Source: Thioclava sp. GXIMD4216
GTDB taxonomy: Bacteria; Pseudomonadota; Alphaproteobacteria; Rhodobacterales; Rhodobacteraceae
NCBI RefSeq assembly: GCF_037949285.1
Contig: NZ_CP149927.1
Location: 145,001-209,000, forward strand
Length of the DNA stretch: 64,000 bases
Direction: 5' to 3'
Shown: one piece after another, positions 1-7,598 of the stretch
Position numbering within the stretch: the stretch's first letter is position 1
Layout of the letters: each line of letters begins with the position of its first letter
The notes under the pieces: generated by a model
Seen by the model: only the letters and a program-made list of their open reading frames with translations
Database searches by the model: none
Told to the model about the DNA's origin: nothing
Position numbers and translations under genes: made by a program

Positions 1-243
1 CAAAAACAGACCAAAAACCCAAAAAATCACCTAACCAGCTGAAATTAAAGTATATATTTCGAACAGTTTTATGACGCCAATCCCCAACACACCCAAAACC
101 ACAGGAATCACCCGCCCCAAAACCACCCCACACACCCCTGCCCCGGCCGAACCCTCCCCAACGCGAAAACAAACCCACCTCAAAGAGCCCCTTAACGGCC
201 AAAACAGAAACGGGCGGCCTCATCGCCGCCCGTCCTCACAAGA
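1..243. other. Gene-free left edge
   Basis: This stretch is rich in C on the plus strand, starts with an A/T-rich patch around 40-75, and shows no convincing coding frame. The reading frames that cross it have low-complexity Pro/Thr composition and no domain I recognise. The only structured element is the hairpin near 211-232, described separately. Confidence 0.5.
201..232 (-). terminator. Rho-independent terminator, minus strand
   Basis: CGGGCGGC (211-218) pairs perfectly with GCCGCCCG (225-232) around a 6-nt loop. On the minus strand the stem is followed by a T-rich run, the complement of 201-210. It lies just past the end of the thiolase-like remnant ending at 244, so it is probably that gene's original terminator. 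Confidence 0.6.
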
Positions 244-315
244 TCAAACCCGCTCAAGCGCGATGGCAATGCCCTGCCCGACGCCAATGCACATACATGA
301 CAGCGACGCGGTCCC
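244..315 (-). pseudogene. 3' remnant of an acetyl-CoA acetyltransferase (thiolase)
   Basis: The last roughly 20 codons before the stop at 244 read as a textbook thiolase C-terminus: MCIGVGQGIAIALERV, which contains the C-x-G-x-G-x-G block carrying the second catalytic cysteine. Upstream (above 315) the frame loses similarity: no NEAF or GHPxGxSG motif appears in the expected place in any minus-strand frame. I read this as the tail of a degradative or 3-oxoadipyl-CoA type thiolase left behind by deletion. A terminator sits immediately downstream. The upstream limit of homology is uncertain. Confidence 0.55.
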
Positions 316-608
316 CGCGCTGACCCCAGCAAGACCAGCGCCTGCCCAACATCCGCCGGACACCCGCGCGCGATCTGGGCCTCGGGGGACCGCTCCGCAG
401 ATCATTGGCCCCTTGCGCCCGTCCCTCTCGATCAGCGGCCCCTGCAACCGGCGGGAACACGGTCCGCAAAGCGCGGCCGGTGCAAAGACCCAAAAGGGCT
501 CGTGGCGCTGTCGCATGGGATATCCGTGTCCAATCGCCCTCAACGGTCAAGGCAGGACCGATTCCGATTGATCGGCGGGTGTGGAGGCGGGTGTGGAACG
601 GATACTAA

Positions 609-646
609 AAGACGACGGTCCCGTATCCATACGAAACCGTCGTCTT
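609..646. terminator. Long hairpin / bidirectional terminator-like inverted repeat
   Basis: AAGACGACGGT (609-619) is perfectly complementary to ACCGTCGTCTT (636-646). Inside the loop a second inner stem, CGTAT/ATACG, can form. The result is a nearly continuous 38-bp cruciform with A-rich sequence on the left flank and T/A-rich sequence on the right, as in a bidirectional terminator. It lies between two decayed genes and now serves no obvious intact transcript. Confidence 0.55.
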
Positions 647-738
647 CTATTATAGCACGGCAGAGATGTCCGCCCCCCTGACCCCGCTCGACCCCGAGGC
701 ATCGGGACGTGCGGCGCTGACGGTTTTTCTACAGTAGA

Positions 739-1045
739 TCTTCCATACGCTCGAAGAAATGGGCAGCGCCCTGACCACGCCGATCGCCGCCCAGACAGCC
801 CTCCCAGTTCCGCGCATATTTCCGGCGAAGCTTCGTCACACAGCCCGAGGCGCTGAGGCTCGAAATCCTGCACCCATGCACGCCGTCGCGGCGAGATCGC
901 AGCGGAATGCGGCCTGTAGATCCTGTCCTATATGATCCACGACCCCTTCTGGTGCCGCGTTCTCAATGGTGACGCGCTGGATAGGACGGTGACGGAGCGG
1001 CTGATCGCCACGCTGTTCTCGCTCGGCACAATCGCCGCGAAGTGA
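739..1045 (+). pseudogene. Decayed TetR-family regulator, C-terminal half
   Basis: Two plus-strand frames carry pieces that together resemble a TetR C-terminal ligand-binding domain. One piece, around 740-800, reads HTLEEMGSALTTPIAAQTAL. The other is a terminal block at about 932-1042 that contains DPFWCRVLNGDALD and then TVTERLIATLFSLG before the TGA at 1043-1045. The pieces are in different frames and an in-frame TAG occurs at 917-919, so the gene is broken. No helix-turn-helix N-terminus is visible. The assignment rests on the pfwyRl-x-G-x-x-LD pattern typical of TetR C-termini and is tentative. Confidence 0.4.
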
Positions 1046-1121
1046 AGCCCTCCCCGACAGGCGCGCTTGTTCCGTGGCGTCCTTGCCCGTAAGACATCCA
1101 AAACCACACGGGACTTGCACC

Positions 1122-1709
1122 ATGACCTTCCGATCTCTCCCCGTTCCCTTATTGAGTGCGTGCCTACTTTGTGCGCCGACATTGGCCTCGGCCCATATCA
1201 CGGCGGCGGGGTCCGGTGGCTTCACCGCAGGCTTCGAGCACCCGCTGACAGGATATGACCACTTTCTGGCGATGTTCTCGGTCGGGCTATGGGGCGCACA
1301 GATGGGTGGCAAACGGGTCTGGACCCTGCCGGTCACCTTTCCGCTGGTCATGGTGTTGGGCGGCATCGCCGGTATTTCCGGCCTGACCATTTCCGGCATC
1401 GAAACCGGTATCGCGCTGTCGATCATCGTGCTGGGTGGGGCCATTGCGGCGGCCTGGCGCCCGTGGGAATGGGTCGCGCTGGCGGTGATTGCAGTATTTG
1501 CGCTTTGTCACGGCTATGCGCATGGGGCCGAACTGCCGCTGGCAGCCGATCCGGCAGATTATGCCATCGGTTTCGTGCTGGCCACGGGACTGATCCATGT
1601 GATCGGTGTGGGGGTCGGGCTGGTGCTCAACCCGCTCTGGAAGGGGCGGATTTCGCGTCTCCTTGGCGCGGTGATCGCGCTGGCGGGGGTCGGCTTCCTT
1701 GTCGGATAA
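1122..1709 (+). CDS. HupE/UreJ-family metal transport protein
   Basis: A 195-residue membrane protein of the HupE/UreJ family, whose members are secondary nickel/cobalt or related metal permeases. It has a cleavable signal peptide (MTFRSLPVPLLSACLLCAPTLASA, cleavage after about residue 24) and then the family signature HPLTGYDH at 40-47. Roughly five or six further hydrophobic segments follow, with histidines placed in them (H130, H134, H159). I chose the ATG at 1122 because it begins the signal peptide; an in-frame start at 1074 would add 16 polar residues. It overlaps the next gene and is upstream of a DUF1007 gene and a Zn/Mn-type ABC transporter, so a zinc-linked role is more likely here than hydrogenase or urease nickel supply, for which no genes are present. 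Confidence 0.75.
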   Translation: MTFRSLPVPLLSACLLCAPTLASAHITAAGSGGFTAGFEHPLTGYDHFLAMFSVGLWGAQMGGKRVWTLPVTFPLVMVLGGIAGISGLTISGIETGIALSIIVLGGAIAAAWRPWEWVALAVIAVFALCHGYAHGAELPLAADPADYAIGFVLATGLIHVIGVGVGLVLNPLWKGRISRLLGAVIALAGVGFLVG

Positions 1710-2520
1710 GCCCTCCCCCGCCTTGCGAGCCCGCATCAACGCCTTTGTCCTGTGCTTCACGCTCGGGGGGGCGGCACTGCTGGCGGCGATGCAGCTTTCC
1801 GAGGCGATCTCGCTCTGGGTCAGCCAATCGGCGCTGAGCGCCCCGATGCTGCTGACGCTTGCGGCGCTGGGATTTGCCGCCGTACCGCTTGCACGCCAAG
1901 GCAAGGCCGCCTCTTTCGTTGGATGGGCGCTCGGGTTCGGGCTTGGTCTTTGGGCGCATGTCGGGCTGATGGCGATGATCGAACCTCTGCCCGGTGCGGT
2001 CAGCCACAAATTCTACACCCTGCCCATCGGTGCGCTGGCTCTGGGGCTGGTGCTGGCGCCGGGCCAATGGCTGACACAGCGCCTGCTCCCTGTGGCGGCC
2101 CTGATCAGCGGGGGCAGCTATGCCGTGGCGCTGAAACTGTCGGACCCCAGCTCTGGCGGCGATCCGACGATCGCGCTCTCGGGTCTGGGTCTTGGAGTCT
2201 GGATCCTGCTTTGCGCCGGCTGTCTGGGCCGGATCATCCCGCCACGCGGCACCGTGATCGGCACGCGGATCATTGGCAGCTGGCTGATTGCAATCGCGGT
2301 TCTCTATGGCAGTCTCGGCCTGATCGGCAACCGTCTGGCCTCGCCAGTGCCCGCCGACACGCGCCCCATCTGGAAGATGCCCGCCAGCCCCGTCTCCCCC
2401 GCCCAACCCCTGATCCAGCAGGCGATCCCCGAAACCCTGCTGCCCCAGCGACAGATCCCCACGGGCCAGATCCCCGCCCCCGACGCCCATAGCCGCCCCG
2501 AACTGGGGGTGCAGCCATGA
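1699..2520 (+). CDS. Polytopic membrane protein of the metal-uptake operon
   Basis: A 273-residue protein that I do not recognise as a named family. Residues 1-215 contain about seven or eight hydrophobic segments (for example around 17-35, 47-65, 72-95, 105-125, 155-180 and 188-210). The C-terminal 60 residues are proline-rich and probably periplasmic or cytoplasmic tail. The start is TTG at 1699, overlapping the end of the HupE-like gene by 11 bases. Its stop overlaps the ATG of the DUF1007 gene (ATGA), so the three genes look translationally coupled. No metal-binding motif is obvious, and the membrane core contains few His/Cys. Confidence 0.6.
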   Translation: MSDKPSPALRARINAFVLCFTLGGAALLAAMQLSEAISLWVSQSALSAPMLLTLAALGFAAVPLARQGKAASFVGWALGFGLGLWAHVGLMAMIEPLPGAVSHKFYTLPIGALALGLVLAPGQWLTQRLLPVAALISGGSYAVALKLSDPSSGGDPTIALSGLGLGVWILLCAGCLGRIIPPRGTVIGTRIIGSWLIAIAVLYGSLGLIGNRLASPVPADTRPIWKMPASPVSPAQPLIQQAIPETLLPQRQIPTGQIPAPDAHSRPELGVQP

Positions 2521-3110
2521 GACGCGCGGCACTGATTGCGCTTGTGCTCGGGGGGCTTGGCCTGTCCCCGCCAGAGGCGTCGGCGCATCCCGAAGACGAG
2601 ATCGTGGCGCAGCTTGCCCTCGTCATGAATGGCCCAAACGTCACCGAGATTGACGAGACATGGCTGTTCAGCGCGCAGACCTCGCAATGGCTCGTCCAGT
2701 CCCTGAACCAGCCGCAACAAGGCCCGTTAGGCCCCGATGCTTTGAACCAGCTGGTGGCCATCGTGCGCGAAAATACGGCCCCCTCGTTATTTTACACAAG
2801 GCTGCTGGACGGCGCGCAAGAGCCGCCGCCTCCGGCCGTCTCGGACTTTGCGGCAGAGCTGACCGCCAGCGGCAGCCTGCGGTTTTCCTTCGTGCTCAGG
2901 CCGGTGCAACCGCTCGACGCCCGCACCCTGCGCCTTGTGCTGAGCGATCCCGACGCGCTGATGGATCTGCGCCCCGCGCCCGATACGCCGCTTCGCCTGA
3001 CCGGAGACGGGGCCTCGGCCTGCGTGCCGATCCTTGATCGCAACGCCCCCTCGCCGTTTGACACGCCCGACCCTGCCTCGCTCATCGCCCGCCTGCTGTG
3101 TCGGGAATAA
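2517..3110 (+). CDS. DUF1007-like periplasmic protein
   Basis: A 197-residue exported protein with signal peptide MRRAALIALVLGGLGLSPPEASA, followed immediately by HPEDEIVAQLALVM. An N-terminal His right after cleavage is typical of DUF1007 proteins, which in many proteobacteria accompany zinc- or nickel-transport genes and are thought to act in periplasmic metal handling. The rest is a globular domain with a Pro-rich linker near residue 105. It overlaps the preceding membrane gene by 4 bases. It is separated by about 100 bp, including a Zur-type palindrome, from the ABC transporter genes. The family call rests on size, the HP start and the context, so the exact biochemical role is unknown. 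Confidence 0.55.
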   Translation: MRRAALIALVLGGLGLSPPEASAHPEDEIVAQLALVMNGPNVTEIDETWLFSAQTSQWLVQSLNQPQQGPLGPDALNQLVAIVRENTAPSLFYTRLLDGAQEPPPPAVSDFAAELTASGSLRFSFVLRPVQPLDARTLRLVLSDPDALMDLRPAPDTPLRLTGDGASACVPILDRNAPSPFDTPDPASLIARLLCRE

Positions 3111-3148
3111 AGCTGATCAAGCGTATGTGACTTCCCTTTTCTGTCATC

Positions 3149-3177
3149 TTGACGGAGATAGGGAACGCCAGAATATG
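3149..3177 (+). promoter_or_regulatory. Putative sigma-70 promoter of the metal ABC operon
   Basis: TTGACG at 3149-3154 is followed after 17 bp by AATATG at 3172-3177. The -10 element runs directly into the palindrome at 3176-3190, so a bound repressor would occlude RNA polymerase. This is inferred from sequence match only. Confidence 0.4.
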
Positions 3178-3190
3178 TAATATTATTACA
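3176..3190. promoter_or_regulatory. Zur-type operator palindrome
   Basis: TGTAATATTATTACA is a perfect inverted repeat (7-bp arms TGTAATA/TATTACA around one central base). Its T/A-rich TGTWATA arm resembles Fur-superfamily Zur boxes of alphaproteobacteria. It lies 25 bp upstream of the small ORF at 3215 and overlaps the predicted -10 box, consistent with repression of the ABC transporter by zinc-loaded Zur. A manganese regulator of the same superfamily is the main alternative. Confidence 0.65.
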
Positions 3191-3214
3191 TTACATATCA
3201 GAAAGGTCACGGAT

Positions 3215-3331
3215 ATGCCCAGCTTCCCTCTTTCCACCTTCTCGGCCAGCGCCCTGCGGCGGGGGCTGTTTGCCTGCCTCATCCTGATGGGGATGTGGGG
3301 GCTGATCGGCTGGGCGGTGGCGCTGCCATGA
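3215..3331 (+). CDS. Small single-span membrane protein leading the ABC operon
   Basis: A 38-residue ORF (MPSFPLSTFSASALRRGL then a hydrophobic stretch FACLILMGMWGLIGWAVALP). It has a good ribosome-binding site (GAAAGG at 3201-3206) and its stop overlaps the start of the ATPase gene (ATGA at 3328-3331). The first 17 residues are polar with a double Arg; residues 18-38 form one transmembrane helix with positive-inside topology. It is the first gene after the Zur-type box and is translationally coupled to the ATPase gene. It may be an accessory subunit of the transporter or simply a coupling leader. I know no family for it. Confidence 0.55.
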   Translation: MPSFPLSTFSASALRRGLFACLILMGMWGLIGWAVALP

Positions 3332-4080
3332 ACAACCGGATCACCTTCGAGAATGTCACGCTGAGCTATGACAGGCGTCCGGCTATCCATCACCTGTCAG
3401 GGGTTTTCCAGCCAGCCAGCAAGACAGCCATTGTCGGCCCGAATGGCGCAGGCAAATCCACCCTTCTGAAGGCCCTGATGCGCCAGCGGCTCGGGGTCGA
3501 GGGCAAGATCGATTTCGGCGGCCTGAGACCGCAGGATTTCGGCTATCTCCCCCAGCTTGCCGAGATCGAGCGCAGTTTTCCCGTCACCGTAGCGGATGTC
3601 GTGGCGATGGGGGCATGGCGCAAGACCGGCGCGTTCCGCAGCCTCGGGGCGGATCTTTCCGCCAAGGCCGCCGCCGCCATCGACGCGGTGGGCCTGACGG
3701 GGTTCGAGGCCCGCCAGATCGCCTCGCTTTCGGGCGGGCAGATGCAGCGCACGCTTTTTGCACGGCTGATCTTGCAGGATGCGCCGGTGATTTTGCTTGA
3801 TGAACCCTTCACCGCCATCGACGAGGCCACCACAGCCGACCTTCTGGCCATCATCGAAGGCTGGCACAGGGAGGGACGCATGGTGATGGCGGTTCTGCAT
3901 GACATCGATCAGGTGCGCGCCGCCTTCCCCGAAACCCTGCTCGTCGCGCGCAGGATGATCGGCTGGGGGCCGACGGCAGAGGTTCTGACCGAGGCGAATT
4001 TGCGTCTGGCACGCAGCACGACCACCGCGTGGATGGCCAATGCAGGCCCCTGCGAGCCCGCAAAGGGGCGCGCCGCATGA
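3328..4080 (+). CDS. znuC: Zn/Mn ABC transporter ATP-binding protein
   Basis: A 250-residue ABC ATPase of the metal-cluster (ZnuC/SitB/AztA) type. Walker A GPNGAGKS is at 37-44, the signature LSGGQ at 134-138, Walker B ILLDEP at 155-160, and the H-loop His in VLHDIDQ lies in the usual place. It energises import of the metal delivered by the binding protein at 4965. The start at ATG 3328 is preferred over an upstream in-frame start because it gives the standard N-terminus and overlaps the small ORF. The permease start overlaps its stop (ATGA). The divalent metal carried cannot be decided from the ATPase; the upstream Zur-type box suggests zinc. Confidence 0.85.
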   Translation: MNNRITFENVTLSYDRRPAIHHLSGVFQPASKTAIVGPNGAGKSTLLKALMRQRLGVEGKIDFGGLRPQDFGYLPQLAEIERSFPVTVADVVAMGAWRKTGAFRSLGADLSAKAAAAIDAVGLTGFEARQIASLSGGQMQRTLFARLILQDAPVILLDEPFTAIDEATTADLLAIIEGWHREGRMVMAVLHDIDQVRAAFPETLLVARRMIGWGPTAEVLTEANLRLARSTTTAWMANAGPCEPAKGRAA

Positions 4081-4949
4081 GCCTGTATTCAACCGTTTTA
4101 CAGCCTTTCGTCGATTACGGCTTCATGCGACGCGCGCTCGTGGCCTCGGTGGCGCTCGGGCTCGGGGCGGGGCCGGTGGGGGTGTTGCTGATGTTGCGCC
4201 GCATGAGCCTTGTCGGCGACGCCATGAGCCATGCGGTCCTGCCCGGTGCCGCCATCGGATTTCTGTTGGCCGGTGGCCTGTCGCAGCTGGCGATGGGGAT
4301 CGGCGGAGCCGTCGCAGGCCTTGGTGTGGCGTTACTGGCAGGGCTGGTCACGCGCGGCACAGGGCTGAAGGAAGATGCAAGTTTTGCCACATTCTACCTG
4401 ACCTCTCTGGCGCTCGGCGTGCTGATCGTGTCGCTGAAAGGGTCGAATATCGACCTTCTGCATGTGCTGTTCGGCACCATCCTGTCCATTGACGCCGGCG
4501 CCCTTTACATGGTGGGGGCAATCACCAGTTTCACTCTGATCGTGCTGACTCTGGTCTACCGCCCCCTTGTGATGGAATGTTTCGACCCGAATTTCCTGCG
4601 CTCGGTCGGCGGGCGGGGCGGGCTGTATCACCTGCTGTTTCTGTTTTTGCTGGTCATCAATCTGGTGGCGGGGTTTCAGGCGCTTGGCACCCTGATGGCG
4701 GTGGGGCTGATGATGCTGCCCGCCGCCACCGCCCAGCTCTGGGCGCGCAGCCTGCCCGCGATGGCCGCGCTCTCGGCGATGATCGCCATGATCTCGGGCT
4801 TTATCGGCCTGCTGCTGTCTTACCATCTGGGCTTTGCCTCCGGCCCGACCATCATCCTGACCGCCAGCGCCTTCTATGCCGTTTCGCTTCTGGTCGCCCC
4901 TCAGGGCTTTCTGGCCAGAACTCTCAATCGCCCCCATCTCGAGGGCTAA
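4077..4949 (+). CDS. znuB: Zn/Mn ABC transporter permease
   Basis: A 290-residue permease of the ABC-3 (ZnuB/AztB) family with about eight transmembrane segments. It contains the typical family stretch RRMSLVGDAMSHAVLPGAAIGF near residues 40-65 and the conserved LYMVGAI / GTLMAVGLMMLPAA region later on. The ATG at 4077 overlaps the ATPase stop. It forms the inner-membrane channel of the metal transporter encoded by the flanking genes. The binding-protein gene follows after 15 bp. Confidence 0.88.
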   Translation: MSLYSTVLQPFVDYGFMRRALVASVALGLGAGPVGVLLMLRRMSLVGDAMSHAVLPGAAIGFLLAGGLSQLAMGIGGAVAGLGVALLAGLVTRGTGLKEDASFATFYLTSLALGVLIVSLKGSNIDLLHVLFGTILSIDAGALYMVGAITSFTLIVLTLVYRPLVMECFDPNFLRSVGGRGGLYHLLFLFLLVINLVAGFQALGTLMAVGLMMLPAATAQLWARSLPAMAALSAMIAMISGFIGLLLSYHLGFASGPTIILTASAFYAVSLLVAPQGFLARTLNRPHLEG

Positions 4950-4964
4950 GCAAAGGATATTTCC

Positions 4965-5861
4965 ATGACGACACTCCGCTTCCTGAAACCCGCGCTTTCG
5001 GCGCTGGCCCTTTCGATGGCCATGATGGGCGCGGCCCATGCCGAAACCCTTGATGTCGTCACCAGCTTCACGGTGCTGGGCGATGTGGTGAAAAACGTGG
5101 GCGGCGCACATGTGACGGTCCGCAACCTCGTGCCCGTCAATGGCGACCCCCATGATTACGAACCCAGCCCCGAAGACGCCAAGGCCCTCAAAGCCGCGCC
5201 GGTGACCTTCCTCAGCGGCGAAGGGCTTGAGAACTGGTTCGACCGTCTGGCCAAGGCCTCGGGAAGCACGGTCCCTCCGGTCATCGTCTCGGAGGGGATC
5301 AAAACCCACGAGTTCGAGGAGGATGGCCAGAATGTCACCGATCCCCATGTCTGGAATTCCATCCCCAATGTGCTGATCTGGGTCGATAATATCGAAGCCG
5401 CCCTAAGCAAGGCCGATCCTGCGGATGCCGCCGATTTCAAGGCCAACGCCGCCAGCTACAAGGCCAGGCTCACCGCACTGGACGCCGAGATCCGCGCCGA
5501 AATCGAGGCCGTACCCGAAGCCAAGCGCAAGGTGCTGACCAGCCATGACGCGTTCGGCTATTTCGGACAGGCCTATGGCATCACCTTCCTTGCGCCGCAG
5601 GGGGTCTCGACCGAGACCGAGGCCTCGGCGGCGGATGTGGCCAAGATGATCGACCAGATCAAGGCCGACGGGGTGAAAACCTATTTCGTGGAAAACTCGA
5701 ACGACCCGCGTCTGGTGAAACAGATCGCGGCCGCCACCGGCGCGGAACCGGGGGGCGAGCTGTATCCCGAAGCGCTTTCGGATGCCTCCGGTCCGGCCCC
5801 CAGCTATGAAGCCCTGATGCGCTATAATGCGGCGCAGATCACCAAGGCGATTTCGCAATAA
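4965..5861 (+). CDS. znuA: Periplasmic Zn/Mn-binding protein of the ABC transporter
   Basis: A 298-residue cluster A-I metal-binding protein with signal peptide MTTLRFLKPALSALALSMAM..AHA (about 26 residues). The four expected ligands are all present: H63 (GDPHDYEPSP), H128 (DPHVW), H194 (SHDAFGYF) and D273 (EALSD). Unlike classical ZnuA there is no long His-rich loop between the first two ligands; only THEFEEDGQ precedes the second. In this respect it resembles AztC-type zinc binders or some Mn binders. The gene is the last of the operon, and an imperfect hairpin follows at 5868-5897. The metal is inferred to be zinc from the operator and neighbours. Confidence 0.85.
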   Translation: MTTLRFLKPALSALALSMAMMGAAHAETLDVVTSFTVLGDVVKNVGGAHVTVRNLVPVNGDPHDYEPSPEDAKALKAAPVTFLSGEGLENWFDRLAKASGSTVPPVIVSEGIKTHEFEEDGQNVTDPHVWNSIPNVLIWVDNIEAALSKADPADAADFKANAASYKARLTALDAEIRAEIEAVPEAKRKVLTSHDAFGYFGQAYGITFLAPQGVSTETEASAADVAKMIDQIKADGVKTYFVENSNDPRLVKQIAAATGAEPGGELYPEALSDASGPAPSYEALMRYNAAQITKAISQ

Positions 5862-5867
5862 CCCGTC

Positions 5868-5897
5868 GCGGGCAGGGATCCCCCGGACCTTGCCCGC
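5868..5897 (+). terminator. Possible terminator after the metal operon
   Basis: GCGGGCA (5868-5874) pairs with TGCCCGC (5891-5897), with two further G-C pairs possible. There is no U tract after the stem, so this may be a weak or Rho-assisted terminator. It sits 7 bp after the znuA stop and before the convergent acdR gene. Confidence 0.35.
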
Positions 5898-5954
5898 CAC
5901 CTCCGTCTCCGCGCTCGACCTCCTGCGGTGCCGGAGCATGTTCCAGAGCCTCCC

Positions 5955-6443
5955 CTAGAACCTTAGCGGAGCGTCGTCCTTGACCTCTTTGATGGCGAAA
6001 AACGTGCGGATCTGACGCACCCCCGGCAGGGTAATCAATTCGCGCCCGTGCAGTTTGTTGAAATCCTGCATATTCCCGACACGGATCTTCATCAGATAGT
6101 CGAAATCCCCCGCCACCAGAATGCAATCCAGCACCGAAGGCATCTTCTGCACCGCAGCCTCGAATGCGGCAAAGCTTTCAGGGGTCGAACGGTCCAGCAC
6201 CGCGCCCACCATCACCAAAGCCCCCAACCCGACATGATCGGGCGAAATCCGTGCCCGCACATCCGACATCACGCCGGTCTCGAAAAGCCGCTGCGTCCGG
6301 CGATGGCAGGTCGCGGGCGAGATATTGCACCGGCTGGCCAGCTCCGCATTGGTCAGCCGCCCGTCCTGCTGCAAGAGCCGCAAGATCGCCATGTCGATTC
6401 GGTCCAGATCCTGGATGGAAGACTCTTCCGCTTTTGACGCCAT
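5955..6443 (-). CDS. acdR: Lrp/AsnC-family regulator of ACC deaminase
   Basis: A 162-residue Lrp/AsnC regulator. The N-terminal helix-turn-helix (about 14-60) includes LQQDGRLTNAELASRCNISPATCHRRTQRL. The C-terminal RAM ligand-binding domain (about 75-150) includes VLDCILVAGDFDYLMKIRV. It is transcribed divergently from acdS with a 125-bp intergenic region. In plant-associated proteobacteria, AcdR is the Lrp-type activator encoded next to acdS that responds to ACC, and the arrangement here matches. A generic amino-acid Lrp regulator is the alternative; the divergent position makes AcdR the better call. Confidence 0.8.
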   Translation of the reverse strand: MASKAEESSIQDLDRIDMAILRLLQQDGRLTNAELASRCNISPATCHRRTQRLFETGVMSDVRARISPDHVGLGALVMVGAVLDRSTPESFAAFEAAVQKMPSVLDCILVAGDFDYLMKIRVGNMQDFNKLHGRELITLPGVRQIRTFFAIKEVKDDAPLRF

Positions 6444-6568
6444 ATTTTCAGCTTTCCTTTCACGAGACTCGGATTCGAACAGAATTCCCTAAAATCGCAA
6501 GCCAAATTAGAAAGCACCTTTCTGCAATGCCTTGCTAGCCTGTGGTCATCGTCCAAAGGAGATCCTGC
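6444..6568. promoter_or_regulatory. acdR-acdS divergent control region
   Basis: This 125-bp region is A/T-richer than its surroundings in 6444-6525 and must hold both promoters and the Lrp-type binding site. I see no strong unambiguous operator; short A-rich half sites occur near 6490-6520. A clear ribosome-binding site for acdS (AAAGGAG) lies near 6555. Confidence 0.45.
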
Positions 6569-7588
6569 ATGAGCCTGCTCGAAAAATTCGAACGCTACCC
6601 CCTGACCTACGGCACAACCCCCATCGAATATCTGCCCCGCCTGTCTGCCGCATTGGGTGGCGAGGTCGAGATCTATGCCAAGCGCGATGACTGCAATTCG
6701 GGGCTGGCAATGGGCGGGAACAAGCTGCGCAAGCTGGAATATATCGTGCCCGATGCGCTTGCGTCGGGGGCGGATACGCTGGTCTCGATTGGTGGCGTGC
6801 AATCCAACCATACCCGCATGGTCGCCGCGACGGCGGCAAAGCTCGGGATGAAATGCGTTGTGGTGCAAGAAAAATGGGTGCCCCATTACGATGCGGTCTA
6901 TGACCGTGTCGGCAATATCATGATGACCCGCCTGATGGGGGCGGAATCGCGACTGGTGGAGGACGGGTTCGATATCGGCATCCGGCAAAGCTGGGAGGAT
7001 GCGATCCAGTCGGTCAAGGATCGCGGCGGCAAACCCTATGCCATTCCCGCCGGAGCCTCGGTGCATAAATATGGCGCGCTCGGCTATATCGGCTTTGCCG
7101 AAGAGGTGGCCGAGCAGGAGAAAGAGCTGGGCTTCCAGTTCGACTATATCATCGTCTGTGTGGTCACCGGATCGACGCAGGCGGGCATGATCGTGGGGTT
7201 TGCCGCCCAGAACCGCGCCGAACGGGTGATCGGCATCGACGCCTCCGCCACCCCCCAACAAACCCGCGCGCAGGTGCGCGAGATTGCCGATAATGCCGCG
7301 ACACTGGTCGGTCTGGGCCGGAAAATCCGCGAGGACGAGATCGTCATCCACGAGGAATACGCCTATCCGGCCTATGGGGTGCCCTCGGAAGAGACCAATG
7401 CCGCCATCCGCCTTGCGGCCCGCACCGAAGCCATGATCACCGATCCGGTCTATGAAGGCAAATCCATGCAGGGGCTGATCGACCTGACCCGTAAGGGCGC
7501 CTTCCCCAAAGGCTCCAAGGTGCTTTACGCCCATCTGGGCGGCGCGCCTGCGCTGAACGGTTACAGCTATTACTACCGCGAAGGGTGA
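6569..7588 (+). CDS. acdS: 1-aminocyclopropane-1-carboxylate deaminase
   Basis: A 339-residue fold-type II PLP enzyme that cleaves ACC, the ethylene precursor, to ammonia and 2-oxobutyrate. The PLP lysine is in GGNKLRK (K52). The residues that separate true ACC deaminase from D-cysteine desulfhydrase are present at the family numbering: Y295 and E296 (DPVYEGKSM) and L323 (YAHLGG); desulfhydrases usually have Thr at 296. The N-terminus [19 protein letters not shown] and C-terminus [12 protein letters not shown] also match AcdS. I use the ATG at 6569 because it has the AAAGGAG site 8-14 bp upstream. Divergent acdR supports the call. It implies plant, algal or rhizosphere contact, or use of ACC as nitrogen source. 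Confidence 0.92.
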   Translation: MSLLEKFERYPLTYGTTPIEYLPRLSAALGGEVEIYAKRDDCNSGLAMGGNKLRKLEYIVPDALASGADTLVSIGGVQSNHTRMVAATAAKLGMKCVVVQEKWVPHYDAVYDRVGNIMMTRLMGAESRLVEDGFDIGIRQSWEDAIQSVKDRGGKPYAIPAGASVHKYGALGYIGFAEEVAEQEKELGFQFDYIIVCVVTGSTQAGMIVGFAAQNRAERVIGIDASATPQQTRAQVREIADNAATLVGLGRKIREDEIVIHEEYAYPAYGVPSEETNAAIRLAARTEAMITDPVYEGKSMQGLIDLTRKGAFPKGSKVLYAHLGGAPALNGYSYYYREG

Positions 7589-7598
7589 CGCGCTAGGC

